Positions 1 to 7,743 of a stretch of DNA of 64,000 nucleotides are shown piece by piece (the first letter of the stretch is position 1; every line of letters begins with the position of its first letter). Made by a program: the position numbers and the translations under genes. The notes below the pieces were generated by a model. That model worked only from the letters and a program-made list of their open reading frames with translations, was not told where the DNA came from and searched no databases. Source of the DNA: Massilia litorea (lineage in GTDB: Bacteria > Pseudomonadota > Gammaproteobacteria > Burkholderiales > Burkholderiaceae_D); assembly GCF_015101885.1 (NCBI RefSeq), contig NZ_CP062941.1:1922001-1986000 (forward strand), written 5' to 3'.

Positions 1-187
1 GGATCCCGGCCAGCAGGAAGAACAGCAGGGCGGTGCCGATGTAGAGCAGGCCGATATTCGTGTTGTTGACGCTGGTGAGAAAGCGCAGGCCGGTCGGCGT
101 GCGCCAGGTTTTCTCCAGCCGCGCCAGCTCGTCGGGAGGGCGGGGCAGGGAGCTCGGTAGTGTCGCTTTGCCGATAGTCGTCGTCAT
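1..187 (-). CDS. ctaD: Cytochrome c oxidase subunit I, N-terminal part (cut by window edge)
   Basis: Reading the minus strand from 187 gives about 62 residues that begin MTTTIGKATLPSSLP, contain LRFLTSVNNTNIGLLYIGTA and enter a first hydrophobic segment (LLFFLLAGI) before the window ends. This matches the start of haem-copper oxidase subunit I, the catalytic membrane subunit that reduces O2 to water. The ATG overlaps the TGA of coxB in an ATGA arrangement, so the two are translationally coupled. None of the haem or CuB ligands lie in the visible part; the identity rests on the N-terminus and the position directly after a CuA subunit II gene. Confidence 0.85.
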   Translation of the reverse strand, partial: MTTTIGKATLPSSLPRPPDELARLEKTWRTPTGLRFLTSVNNTNIGLLYIGTALLFFLLAGI

Positions 188-1125
188 TTCAGCTGCTCCA
201 GCCAGGCGGCCAGGGCGTGCAGCGCCTCGCCGTCGATGTCGAGGGCGGCCGGCATGCGCGCGCCCGGCTTGATCGCTTGCGGATTGGCGATCCAGCCGGC
301 CAGCGTGCCGCGGTGATTCTGCAGGGTGCCGGCGGCAATATGCATGCGGCCGCCCACGTGGGTCAGGTCCGGGCCCAGGCGCGCGCCCTCGGCCACGCCG
401 CGGACCGTATGGCAGCTCTGGCAGCGCTGCTCGAGAAAGGCGGCGCGGCCGCGTTCGATCAATGCCTTATCCGGCGCCCTGGCCGGCTGCGCCTCGCGCG
501 CCAGCCAGGCGTCGAATTCGGCGGGCGCCATGGCGACCACGTGCAGCGCCATGCGCGCGTGCTGCTCGCCGCAGTATTCGGCGCACTGGCCGCGGTAGAT
601 CCCGGGTTTGTCGGCATGCAGGGTGAGGCCGGTGACGCGTCCCGGTACCGTATCCATCTTGCCGTTCAGGGACGGCACCCAGAGGCTGTGGATCACGTCC
701 GTCGACGTCAGGCCCAGGTAGACCGGGCGTCCCGTGGGAATGCGGATCTCGTTGGCGCTGACGATGTCGCGCCCGCTGGCCGGATCGCGGTAACGCACCT
801 CCCACCACCACATTTTCGCGGTGACGCCGATACTCATCGCCCCGCGCGAGGTTTGCGGCGACAGGTGCGCGCTGCGCCAGGTGCTCCAGACCAGCAGCGC
901 GGTGAGCACCACGACCGGGAAGGCAATGCCGGCGCCGGCGATCCACCAGCGCGTCGAGGCGTGGCGCGCATCGCGTCGCAGGCTGAGTACCATCAGCGCC
1001 ATGACGGCAACAAAAATGACCGCGCCGCCGCCGAACAGCACCCAGGCCAGATGCGCGATGATGGCCGCGTCGGGACTGGCCGGGTGCAGCACCGACTGCA
1101 GCGGAAGGTTCATCGTTCCCGTCAT
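184..1125 (-). CDS. coxB: Cytochrome c oxidase subunit II with fused cytochrome c domain (caa3 type)
   Basis: 313 residues. Two transmembrane helices (about 22-48 and 61-80) are followed by a cupredoxin domain with the CuA ligand motif CAEYCGEQHARM near residues 181-192 and the upstream HSLWVPSLNGKMD segment. A C-terminal cytochrome c domain has the haem motif CQSCH at 235-239 and a distal Met in GARMP. This is the caa3 layout: electrons pass from haem c to CuA to subunit I. The start at 1125 (MTGTMNLPLQ) is chosen because its ATG overlaps the stop of the upstream cytochrome gene as ATGA; the internal ATG at 1113 is an alternative. Longer in-frame upstream sequence belongs to the other gene's region and has no signal-like start. 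Confidence 0.93.
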   Translation of the reverse strand: MTGTMNLPLQSVLHPASPDAAIIAHLAWVLFGGGAVIFVAVMALMVLSLRRDARHASTRWWIAGAGIAFPVVVLTALLVWSTWRSAHLSPQTSRGAMSIGVTAKMWWWEVRYRDPASGRDIVSANEIRIPTGRPVYLGLTSTDVIHSLWVPSLNGKMDTVPGRVTGLTLHADKPGIYRGQCAEYCGEQHARMALHVVAMAPAEFDAWLAREAQPARAPDKALIERGRAAFLEQRCQSCHTVRGVAEGARLGPDLTHVGGRMHIAAGTLQNHRGTLAGWIANPQAIKPGARMPAALDIDGEALHALAAWLEQLK

Positions 1126-1514
1126 TGCAGCGTGAACAGGTAGGCCGCCATATGGCGCGCTTCCTGGGGCGAGACGCCCAGGTCGGGCATGCCGGTGCCG
1201 GGTTTCATGGCCGGCGGGTTGTCGAGCCAGCGGGTGAGATTGTCCGCCGTGTTCGGGATGCCCCCTGCGATATAGCTGCGCCGCCCGAACTGGGCCAGGG
1301 GCGGTCCGGCATCGCCGACTGCGCCCGGCACCTCGGGAATCGCGTGGCAGGCCGTGCACTGGTAGTGCGCCATCAGGCGCTGGCCTTGGGCCGGATCGCC
1401 GCCGCTCACCTTTTTCGGCACGTCGCGCTCGCCGCAGCCGGCCAGCAATGCCGCGCACATGCCGGCAAGGCAGAGCGCACGGGACAATGCGAGGAGGTGA
1501 AAGTGATTGCGCAC
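1122..1514 (-). CDS. Small cytochrome c lipoprotein upstream of coxB
   Basis: About 130 residues from a proposed GTG start. A basic, hydrophobic leader ends in a lipobox-like LLAGC, followed by a class I cytochrome c domain with the haem motif CTACH and a distal Met in GTGMPDLGV. It is probably a membrane-anchored periplasmic electron carrier that feeds the adjacent caa3 oxidase. Its stop overlaps the coxB start. No ATG gives a plausible signal peptide: the ATG at 1568 lies inside the promoter-like AT-rich region and the internal ATG at 1461 is too close to the lipobox Cys, so GTG at 1514 is inferred. It is clearly paralogous to the product of 2162-2539 (shared ACH.IP, YIAG/FIAG, PNT..NL, MP.LGVS). 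Confidence 0.8.
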   Translation of the reverse strand: MRNHFHLLALSRALCLAGMCAALLAGCGERDVPKKVSGGDPAQGQRLMAHYQCTACHAIPEVPGAVGDAGPPLAQFGRRSYIAGGIPNTADNLTRWLDNPPAMKPGTGMPDLGVSPQEARHMAAYLFTLQ

Positions 1515-1604
1515 AATTGAATCCGATGAAGCCGATGGCTCTATATAATACAAGAGAAACAATATCATTTTTTCAACAGTGCGCACCCCAGCCAGCCACG
1601 ACCC
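1515..1604. promoter_or_regulatory. Divergent promoter region between two cytochrome genes
   Basis: The 90 bases between the minus-strand cytochrome/oxidase genes and the plus-strand cytochrome genes contain the most AT-rich patch nearby. A perfect TATAAT lies at 1544-1549 on the plus strand, 55 bases before the ATG at 1605; the best upstream -35 match (TTGAAT, 1517-1522) has a 21-base spacer, which is long. On the minus strand the same patch gives TATTAT. Overlapping divergent promoters are likely, but exact start sites are not resolved. Confidence 0.4.
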
Positions 1605-2165
1605 ATGCCTTCGAACCGGACTCGCCTGATCCTGAAAACCGCTGCCGCCACGCTGGTGCTGTCGGGCCTGGCCGCCGCCGTCGCCGGCACCGTCGTCATG
1701 CGCGCCGGCTGGTACGACATCGGGGCCACCGCCCAGCACCTGCAGCCCGTGTATTCGCTGCTCGAACTGGGCATGCGCTACTCGGTGCGCAATCATTCGA
1801 GTGAGGTCAAGGTGCCCCCGCTGGGTGCGCCGCAGCAGGTGCAGCGCGGGGCGCAGGTCTTCAACGCCCAGTGCGCCCAATGCCATGGCGGCCCCGGTTT
1901 TGCCCAGGCGAAGATCGGCCAGAGCATGCAGCCCCTGCCTGGCCCCCTGGTCGACGCCAGCGCGCGCTGGCAGCCGCGCGAGCTGTACTGGATCACCAAG
2001 CACGGCATCAAGATGAGCGGGATGCCGGCCTGGCAGTTCCACCTGAGCGAGGACGAGCTGTGGGCGGTGGTGGCCTTCATGGGCGTGCTGCCGACCCTGT
2101 CGGCGCGCGATTACGCGCAGGCGACGGGTGCGCCCGCGCCGGCGCCGGCGGGAGCATCGCGATGA
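1605..2165 (+). CDS. Membrane-anchored or exported cytochrome c
   Basis: 186 residues. A basic N-terminus (MPSNRTRLILK) and a hydrophobic stretch to about residue 32 form an uncleaved anchor or signal peptide. The cytochrome c domain carries CAQCH followed by GGPG, and a distal Met in MSGMPAW. The C-terminus is Ala/Pro rich. It resembles the soluble c-type cytochromes encoded next to aa3/caa3 oxidases and alternative electron-transfer modules. The gene is divergent from the oxidase operon and its stop overlaps the next start (ATGA), so it is co-translated with the small cytochrome at 2162. Confidence 0.82.
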   Translation: MPSNRTRLILKTAAATLVLSGLAAAVAGTVVMRAGWYDIGATAQHLQPVYSLLELGMRYSVRNHSSEVKVPPLGAPQQVQRGAQVFNAQCAQCHGGPGFAQAKIGQSMQPLPGPLVDASARWQPRELYWITKHGIKMSGMPAWQFHLSEDELWAVVAFMGVLPTLSARDYAQATGAPAPAPAGASR

Positions 2166-2539
2166 GTGCGCGCGTGTTCGGCTGCAGTCTGCTGCAAGTG
2201 CTGGCGCTGGCGCTGCTGGCCGGCTGCCAGGACAAGCAACTGGCCGCCAGCGTGCAGGGCGATCCCGCGCGCGGACGCATCGCGCTGGCCCAGCATGCCT
2301 GCCGCGCCTGCCACATGATTCCCGGCGTGACCGGCTCCGAGACCTATGTCGGGCGGCCGCTGGAAGACCTGGCCGAACGCCGCTTCATCGCCGGGGTGCT
2401 GCCCAACACCCAGGCCAACCTGGTGCACTGGATCCGCGATCCGAAATCGGTCGACCCGCGCACCGCGATGCCGACGCTGGGCGTGAGCGAACGCGATGCG
2501 CTCGACATGAGCGCCTGGCTGCTGACCGCGAAAAAATAA
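2162..2539 (+). CDS. Small cytochrome c lipoprotein (paralogue of the coxB-adjacent one)
   Basis: 125 residues. The leader ends in the lipobox LLAGC (Cys near 21), followed by a cytochrome c domain with CRACH and distal Met in TAMPTLGVS. It is coupled by ATGA overlap to the preceding cytochrome gene. Sequence similarity to the product of 1122-1514 is obvious by eye over the whole mature domain, indicating duplication; the two copies now face opposite directions around the divergent promoter. Likely role: periplasmic electron shuttle tethered to the inner membrane. Confidence 0.82.
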   Translation: MSARVFGCSLLQVLALALLAGCQDKQLAASVQGDPARGRIALAQHACRACHMIPGVTGSETYVGRPLEDLAERRFIAGVLPNTQANLVHWIRDPKSVDPRTAMPTLGVSERDALDMSAWLLTAKK

Positions 2540-2615
2540 GCGCAACTGGTATCATGCGGACCCGTCCGGGACGCCATGGTGGCGCCTGCGGACGAGCGAA
2601 CGACAAGGGGAAAAC

Positions 2616-3464
2616 ATGAGATTGGTGCGCTATGGCCGCCCGGGCAAGGAAAAGCCGGGCCTGTTCGACGACGAAGGGCGCCTGCGCGACCTGTCCGGCG
2701 TCATCGCCGACATCGATGCCGCCGTGCTGAACGATCGCGCGCTGCGCAAACTGGCCAAGGTCGACACGAAGACGCTGCCGCTGGTGCGCGGCAATCCGCG
2801 CCTGGGCGTGCCGGTCAAGGGCGTCGGTAAATTCATCGGCATCGGCATGAACTACGCCGACCACGCCGCCGAGACGGGCGCCGCGGTGCCGACCGAGCCG
2901 GTCTTCTTCACCAAGGCGATCAGCTCCCTGAACGGCCCGGACGACCCGATCCAGCTGCCGAAAGGCTCGAAAAAAACCGACTGGGAAGTGGAGCTCGGCG
3001 TCGTCATCGGCACCCGCGCCCAGTACGTGAGCGAAGAGGAGGCCTTGAACTTCGTCGCCGGCTACTGCGTCGTGAACGACGTCTCCGAGCGCGCCTACCA
3101 GTTCGAAATGGGCTCACAGTGGGATAAGGGCAAAGGCTGCGATACCTTCGGCCCGGTCGGCCCCTTCCTGGTCACGCGCGACGACGTCTATGACGTGCAG
3201 GACCTCGACCTGTACCTGGAACTGAACGGCAAGCGCATGCAGACCGGGAATACCTCGAGCATGATTTTCACGGTGGCGCAGATCGTCAGCTACGTGTCGC
3301 GCTTCATGACGCTCGAGCCGGGCGACATCATCACCACCGGCACGCCGCCGGGCGTCGGCCTGGGGCGCAAGCCGCAGCGCTTCCTGAAAAAGGGCGACAC
3401 GCTGAGATTGGGGATTGCCGGCTTGGGCGAGCAGCAGGCGGAAGTGGTGGCGTTTCCGAAATGA
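2616..3464 (+). CDS. Fumarylacetoacetate hydrolase family protein
   Basis: 282 residues. An N-terminal segment (RYGRPGKEKPGLFD) leads into the FAH fold with the signature GIGMNYADHAAE near residue 77, the metal-site segment WEVELGVVIG (Glu ligands) near 125, and the C-terminal MTLEPGDIITTGTPPGVG. These enzymes hydrolyse or isomerise C-C bonds in diketo acids from aromatic and sugar-acid catabolism; examples are 2-keto-3-deoxy-fuconate/arabinonate and ureidoglycolate lyase-like enzymes. The precise substrate cannot be read from the sequence. A purine-rich RBS (AAGGGGAAAAC) precedes the ATG. It stands alone; the downstream gene converges on it. Confidence 0.88.
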   Translation: MRLVRYGRPGKEKPGLFDDEGRLRDLSGVIADIDAAVLNDRALRKLAKVDTKTLPLVRGNPRLGVPVKGVGKFIGIGMNYADHAAETGAAVPTEPVFFTKAISSLNGPDDPIQLPKGSKKTDWEVELGVVIGTRAQYVSEEEALNFVAGYCVVNDVSERAYQFEMGSQWDKGKGCDTFGPVGPFLVTRDDVYDVQDLDLYLELNGKRMQTGNTSSMIFTVAQIVSYVSRFMTLEPGDIITTGTPPGVGLGRKPQRFLKKGDTLRLGIAGLGEQQAEVVAFPK

Positions 3465-3471
3465 AGATGTC

Positions 3472-3494
3472 GGGTGGGCACATCGTGCCCACCC
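3472..3494. repeat. REP-like palindrome 1, between convergent genes
   Basis: Perfect 10-base stem (GGGTGGGCAC / GTGCCCACCC) with a 3-base loop, 8 bases after the FAH gene stop and 6 bases before the aminotransferase stop. It is a member of the dispersed GTGGGC...GCCCAC family listed elsewhere. The compact hairpin may act as a bidirectional transcription barrier although no T-tract is present. Confidence 0.7.
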
Positions 3495-3500
3495 ATCCGG

Positions 3501-4826
3501 TCATTTCACCAGCGCCGCGTCGACCGCTTCGGCCAGCCGCGCCACGATCTCCGACAACTCCGACGCACTCACGATGAACGGCGGCGCCAATAAAATGTGG
3601 TCGCCGCGCTGGCCATCGATCGTCCCGCCCATCGGATACACCATCAGCCCGCGCGCCATCGCCTCTGCCTTGATCGCCGCATGGAGTTTGCGCTCCGGCG
3701 CGAACGGCTCCTTGGTCGCCCGGTCCCGCACCAGTTCGATCCCGAGGAACAGCCCGCGCCCGCGGATGTCTCCCACGTGTTCGTGCTTCCCGAAGACGTC
3801 GCCCAGCATGCGTTTCAGGGTGGCGCCGCGCCGCTGCACCTGCTGCTGCAGGCCGTCGCGCTCGATCACCTGCTGTACGGCCAGCGCGGCCGCTGCCGCC
3901 ACCGGATGGCCGATGTAGGTGTGGCCATGTAAAAAACTGCCGCTGCCCTGGCGCAGGCGCTCGACGATCGCGCCCTGGGCCAGCACCGCGCCGATCGGCT
4001 GGTAGCCGCCGCCCAGCCCCTTCGCCACCGTGATGATGTCAGGCGCCACGCCATCCTGTTCAATTGCGAACAGGGTGCCGGTGCGGCCCATCCCGCACAT
4101 GACTTCGTCGGCGATGAACAGGATGCCGTGGCGGTCGCAGATCTCGCGCACGCCCTTGAAGTAGCCGGGCGTGGGCGGAATCGCGCCGCCGGTGGCGCCC
4201 ACCACCGGTTCCGCGACAAAGCCGATCACCTTGTCCGGCCCGGCCTTGATGATGGCCGTCTCGAGTTCGTCGAGCAGAGCGGCCGTGTACTCGTCGACGC
4301 TCTGGTTGTCGCGGCGGTCGCGGTATTCGTAGCAGGGAGCCACGCGCGGCACCTCCATCAGCAGCGGCGCGAAGGGCTTGCGGCGCCACTCGTTGCCGCC
4401 GACCGCGAGCGCGCCCAGCGTGTTGCCGTGATAGCTCTGGCGCCGTGCGATGAAGAGCGAGCGTCCCTCTTCGCCGCCTTCGACGAAATACTGGCGCGCC
4501 AGCTTCAGCGCCGTCTCCATCGCCTCCGAGCCGCCCGAGACCAGGTAGACCGCCCCGATCCCGGCGGGCGCGCGCGCTACCAGCGTGTCGGCCAGCTCTT
4601 CGGCCACCTCGGTCGTGAAGAAGGCGGTGTGCGCGTAGGCGCAGCGGTCGATCTGGCGGTGCATCGCGGCGATCACGTCCGGGTGGCCATGCCCGAGCGA
4701 AGACACGGCCGCGCCGCCGCTGGCGTCGAGGTAGGCGTTTCCGGCGCTGTCGTAGACGGTGACACCCGAGGCGCCGACGGCAAACGGCGGCGTCTGGCGC
4801 AGGCTGCGGTGGATGATATGAGTCAT
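3501..4826 (-). CDS. Class III PLP-dependent aminotransferase
   Basis: 441 residues, normal length for class III omega-aminotransferases. Features in order: YLDASGGAAVSSLGHGHPDV near 40, the GGSEAMETALKLARQY cofactor segment, YHGNT, IADEVMCGMGRTGTLFA, and the PLP lysine in VAKGLGGGY (Lys269). The start at 4826 is preceded by GGAGGGAG; an upstream ATG at 4862 has no RBS. Such enzymes move an amino group from an amine or omega-amino acid to pyruvate or 2-oxoglutarate. The substrate is not evident. No linked pathway gene; the divergent neighbour is a CMD-like protein. Confidence 0.9.
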   Translation of the reverse strand: MTHIIHRSLRQTPPFAVGASGVTVYDSAGNAYLDASGGAAVSSLGHGHPDVIAAMHRQIDRCAYAHTAFFTTEVAEELADTLVARAPAGIGAVYLVSGGSEAMETALKLARQYFVEGGEEGRSLFIARRQSYHGNTLGALAVGGNEWRRKPFAPLLMEVPRVAPCYEYRDRRDNQSVDEYTAALLDELETAIIKAGPDKVIGFVAEPVVGATGGAIPPTPGYFKGVREICDRHGILFIADEVMCGMGRTGTLFAIEQDGVAPDIITVAKGLGGGYQPIGAVLAQGAIVERLRQGSGSFLHGHTYIGHPVAAAAALAVQQVIERDGLQQQVQRRGATLKRMLGDVFGKHEHVGDIRGRGLFLGIELVRDRATKEPFAPERKLHAAIKAEAMARGLMVYPMGGTIDGQRGDHILLAPPFIVSASELSEIVARLAEAVDAALVK

Positions 4827-4946
4827 GAGCACTCCCTCCGGCAAAAAGTTGACGGTTGACAATAAGCTTGCCGGGGCCGGATTCCTTTGATCTTTGCCGT
4901 AAGCTGTGCGAATATTTTCTGTAAAGACACTTCCGTGACGCCCACC

Positions 4947-5501
4947 ATGACCGACCGCCTCCGTCCGATCCCACCCAGCGAGATGACCGAAGCCCAGCGC
5001 CGGGCTGCCCAGGCCGTCATCGAAGGGCCGCGCGGCGCCCTGTACGGGCCGTTTGTCCCGCTGCTGCGCAGTCCCGAGCTGCTGGAAAACGCGCAGCGCA
5101 TGGGAGAGTACCTGCGCTACCGCAGCGCGATCGGGATCAGGTTATCGGAACTGGCGATCCTCGTCACCGCGCGCCAGTGGAACCAGGGCGTGGAGTGGGC
5201 GATTCACGCGCCGATCGCGGCGCAGGTCGGCGTGCCGCCTGAAGTGATCAATGCGATCGCGCGGCGCGAGCGGCCGGCAAGCATGCTGGTGGACGAATCG
5301 GTGGTGCATGACTTCTGCATCGAGCTGCACCAGACCAAGGAAGTATCGGACCGGACCTATGCCGATGCGGTGGCGCTGTTCGGCGAGCAGGGCGTGGTTG
5401 ATTTGATGGGATTGAACGGCTATTACACGTTTCTGGCGATGGTCATGAACACGGCGCGCACCGAGATTCCCGTGTCGAGCGCGCCGCCGCTACCGAAGTA
5501 G
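4947..5501 (+). CDS. Carboxymuconolactone decarboxylase-like (AhpD-fold) protein
   Basis: 184 residues from MTDRLRPIPP. The segment LRSPELLENAQRMGEYLRYRS followed by LSELAILVTARQWNQGVEWAIHAPIA is the CMD/AhpD core; the usual CxxC of peroxidase-type members is absent, leaving only the conserved Glu and His of decarboxylase-type members. The family includes 4-carboxymuconolactone decarboxylase and many proteins of unknown function. An in-frame ATG 60 bases upstream is less likely because that stretch is divergent promoter space with the aminotransferase gene. Substrate unknown. Confidence 0.82.
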   Translation: MTDRLRPIPPSEMTEAQRRAAQAVIEGPRGALYGPFVPLLRSPELLENAQRMGEYLRYRSAIGIRLSELAILVTARQWNQGVEWAIHAPIAAQVGVPPEVINAIARRERPASMLVDESVVHDFCIELHQTKEVSDRTYADAVALFGEQGVVDLMGLNGYYTFLAMVMNTARTEIPVSSAPPLPK

Positions 5502-5516
5502 CAGCGGCGCCGGGCA

Positions 5517-5717
5517 TCAGGCCAACGCTTCCTTCGCCGCTTCTTCCGGGCTCAGGCCGTCATAAAACAGGTCCGTGAACCACTCGACCTGCTCCTCGAT
5601 ATGGTCCTGCGCTTCCTTCTGCGTGGCGCCGCCGGCGACCAGGTGTTTTTCGACTTCGATGCACCAGTTAATCAGTGCCATCGTTTCTTCGTCGAGCTGC
5701 TCTTCCTTCTTGGCCAT
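5517..5717 (-). CDS. Small acidic conserved protein of unknown function
   Basis: 66 residues, MAKKEEQLDEETMALINWC then a predicted all-helical body (VEKHLVAGGATQKEAQDHIEEQVEWFTDLF) ending SPEEAAKEALA. Highly charged and acidic with no signal peptide or metal-binding motif, so a cytosolic helical protein is expected. It lies downstream of the carboxylesterase gene but a hairpin with a short T-run separates them, so it probably has its own promoter. Function unknown. Confidence 0.7.
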   Translation of the reverse strand: MAKKEEQLDEETMALINWCIEVEKHLVAGGATQKEAQDHIEEQVEWFTDLFYDGLSPEEAAKEALA

Positions 5718-5731
5718 GATGGGCTCCAATG

Positions 5732-5755
5732 TAAAACGGGAGCCGCAGCTCCCGT
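5732..5755 (-). terminator. Rho-independent terminator after the carboxylesterase gene
   Basis: On the minus strand an 8-base stem (ACGGGAGC / GCTCCCGT) with a 4-base loop is followed by TTTTA. It sits between the esterase stop at 5768 and the start of the 66-residue protein at 5717 and would end the darP-mogA-esterase transcript. Confidence 0.6.
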
Positions 5756-5767
5756 GGTTGAGGCTTC

Positions 5768-6436
5768 TTAAGCCAATACCTTCTTCAGCCAGGCCGAGAT
5801 GTCCTGCACTTCCTCGAAGCAGAGCGAATGCTGCATCGGGTAGTCGTGCCACTCGATCGTATAACCGAGTTCCTTGAGGATGTCGCGCGACTGCTCGGCG
5901 CGGATGAAGGGCACCACGTGGTCCTGGCGGCCGTGCGCCATGAAGACCGGGGTGTCGATGCTTTCTTCGGTGCGCTCGTGGACGACCTTTTCGTTGAGCG
6001 GCAGGTAGCCCGACAGGCACAGCATGCCGGCCAGCTTTTCCGGGTGGCGCAGGCCGGTCTGCAGCGTCATCGCGCAGCCTTGCGAGAAGCCGGCCAGGAT
6101 GATGCGCGAGGCCGGGATGCCGCGTGCCTTTTCGCGGGCGATCAGGGCCTCGACGTCGCGCTGCGAGTCGCGCAGGCCGGTTTCGTCTTCGCGGCGCGTC
6201 AGTTCGGCGCCGGTGATGTCGTACCAGGCGCGCATGATGTAGCCGCCGTTGATCGTCACCGGAATCGTCTTCGCATGCGGGAAGACGAAGCGGATGCCGC
6301 CCAGGCCTTTCAGGTCGAGCTCGCGCACCAGCGGCACGAAGTCGTTGCCGTCGGCGCCCAGGCCGTGCAGCCAGATGATCGCGGCCGTCGGGTTGGGCGC
6401 GGTTTCGATTTCGATGTTTTGCAGCAGATCGCTCAT
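5768..6436 (-). CDS. Alpha/beta-hydrolase carboxylesterase (YpfH/EstB type)
   Basis: 222 residues. The N-terminal TAAIIWLHGLGADGND oxyanion segment, nucleophile in GFSQG (Ser118), Asp172 in HGRQDHVVP and His203 in MQHSL make up a full catalytic triad of the small carboxylesterase/phospholipase family (about 220 residues). It is cytosolic, with no signal peptide, and acts on short acyl esters. Its ATG overlaps the mogA stop as ATGA, so it is the last gene of a darP-mogA-esterase operon. Confidence 0.9.
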   Translation of the reverse strand: MSDLLQNIEIETAPNPTAAIIWLHGLGADGNDFVPLVRELDLKGLGGIRFVFPHAKTIPVTINGGYIMRAWYDITGAELTRREDETGLRDSQRDVEALIAREKARGIPASRIILAGFSQGCAMTLQTGLRHPEKLAGMLCLSGYLPLNEKVVHERTEESIDTPVFMAHGRQDHVVPFIRAEQSRDILKELGYTIEWHDYPMQHSLCFEEVQDISAWLKKVLA

Positions 6437-7068
6437 GCGTTGTCCTGGGTAGTGGCGGCGGGGCGCTGGGCCGTCTTTGGGCGCCATGCCTTGCTGACCG
6501 CCGGATTGGTTTCCATGTAGGGGCCGCCGATCAGGTCGATGCAGTAGGGGACGGCCGCGAAGATGCCGCCGGCGACGACATTCCCGTCGGCGTCTTTCAA
6601 GCCCTCCAGCGTTTCCTTGATCGCCTTCGGCTGGCCCGGCAAGTTCATGATCAGGGCCGCGTGGTCTTCCAGCTCGCGGATCACGGCGACCTGGCGCGAC
6701 AGGATGGCGGTCGGCACGAAGCGCAGGCTGATCTGGCGCATCTGCTCGCCGAAACCCGGCATTTCCTTGGTGCCGACGGCGAGCGTGGCCTCGGGCGTGA
6801 CGTCGCGCCGCGCCGGGCCGGTGCCGCCGGTGGTCAGCACCAGGTGGCAGCCGGTCACGTCGACCAGTTCGACCAGGGTCTTCTCGATCTGCGTGCGCTC
6901 GTCGGGAATCAGGCGCGGCTCGATGCGGTAGGGCGTCGTGATGGCCGAAGCGATCCAGTCCTGCAGCGCAGGAATGCCCTGGTCCTCGTACACGCCGCCG
7001 CTGGCGCGGTCCGAGACCGACACCAGGCCGATCACCAGCGGCACATCCTTACTCGTCTGCGGACTCAT
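6433..7068 (-). CDS. mogA: Molybdopterin adenylyltransferase
   Basis: 211 residues. The MoCF-binding fold is shown by VIGLVSVSDRASGGVYEDQGIPALQDW, the TTGGTGPARRDVTPEAT signature near residue 79, PGFGEQMRQIS and a LPGQPKAIKE segment. MogA adenylates molybdopterin before molybdate insertion in molybdenum cofactor synthesis. The gene overlaps darP upstream by 20 bases and the esterase downstream by 4, a tightly packed operon. A closely related MoaB is the main alternative, but the SDRASGG start and length near 200 fit MogA better. Confidence 0.9.
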   Translation of the reverse strand: MSPQTSKDVPLVIGLVSVSDRASGGVYEDQGIPALQDWIASAITTPYRIEPRLIPDERTQIEKTLVELVDVTGCHLVLTTGGTGPARRDVTPEATLAVGTKEMPGFGEQMRQISLRFVPTAILSRQVAVIRELEDHAALIMNLPGQPKAIKETLEGLKDADGNVVAGGIFAAVPYCIDLIGGPYMETNPAVSKAWRPKTAQRPAATTQDNA

Positions 7069-7648
7069 CGTCGTCGGATTCGCTTTCGTCGTCGGTCGGG
7101 GCGGCCTTCTTCTTGCTCAGGTCCTTCAGGATCTGGAACAGTTCGCGGTAGGCCTTCGGCGGCTTGTTCTCGGCCTGCTCCTTGCGCGCATTGCGGATCA
7201 GGGTGCGCAGGTGCTGCACGTCGAGTTCCGGATGCTCTTCCAGCAGCGTGGTGAGTGCCTTGTCGTCGGTCAGCAGCTTCTCGCGGCGGCGCTCGAGCGC
7301 GTGCAGCGCGGCCGTCTCGGCCTTCGAGGCGCCTTTCCAGCTGTCGATGGTGCGCTGGATGACGGCCACTTCCTCTTCGGTGAGCGTGCGCATCTTCTTG
7401 CCGACGAACTGCAGCTGGCGACGGCGGCCTTCGTGGTTCGTGATGGTCTGGCACATCAGGATGGCGTCCTTGACGTCTTCCGGCATCGGCACGCGCTTGA
7501 CGCGGTCGCGCGGCTCGGCAACGAGCTGCGCGCCGAGTTTCTGCAACTCGTCCATCTGACGCTTGAGTTCAGATTTGGAAGGGCGTTCGTATTCTTGCTC
7601 GAACTCGTTGGACTGGAAGCCCACCGAGCCGCGGTTTGGATTTGGCAT
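7049..7648 (-). CDS. darP: Ribosome-associated maturation factor DarP (YjgA, DUF615)
   Basis: 199 residues from MPNPNRGSVGF. The family signatures KRQMDELQKLG, LPMPEDVKDAI-like VPMPEDVKDAILMCQ, EGRRRQLQFVGKKMR and LDVQHLRTLIRNARKEQ are all present, followed by a very acidic tail (DDESESDDDESADE). In E. coli the protein binds late 50S precursors and promotes maturation of the peptidyl transferase centre. The start at 7648 is preferred over the ATG at 7672 because the conserved block begins soon after it. First gene of an operon with mogA and an esterase, divergent from pmbA, a common betaproteobacterial arrangement. Confidence 0.93.
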   Translation of the reverse strand: MPNPNRGSVGFQSNEFEQEYERPSKSELKRQMDELQKLGAQLVAEPRDRVKRVPMPEDVKDAILMCQTITNHEGRRRQLQFVGKKMRTLTEEEVAVIQRTIDSWKGASKAETAALHALERRREKLLTDDKALTTLLEEHPELDVQHLRTLIRNARKEQAENKPPKAYRELFQILKDLSKKKAAPTDDESESDDDESADE

Positions 7649-7701
7649 GGTATCGAATGATCCGATTGGCACGGAGCCGATCAGTAAAAACAGTAAACGG
7701 C

Positions 7702-7719
7702 TGCTATGATAACTGTTTT
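7702..7719 (+). promoter_or_regulatory. Candidate extended -10 promoter of pmbA inside an inverted repeat
   Basis: TGCTATGAT (7702-7710) is an extended -10 element 34 bases upstream of the pmbA ATG; no good -35 is visible at 17 bases. It is bracketed by an 8-base inverted repeat, AAAACAGT at 7687-7694 and ACTGTTTT at 7712-7719. The repeat may be an operator for the darP/pmbA divergent pair; this is inference from spacing only. Confidence 0.35.
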
Positions 7720-7743
7720 AGGGCTCGCGACGAAAAACACGAT

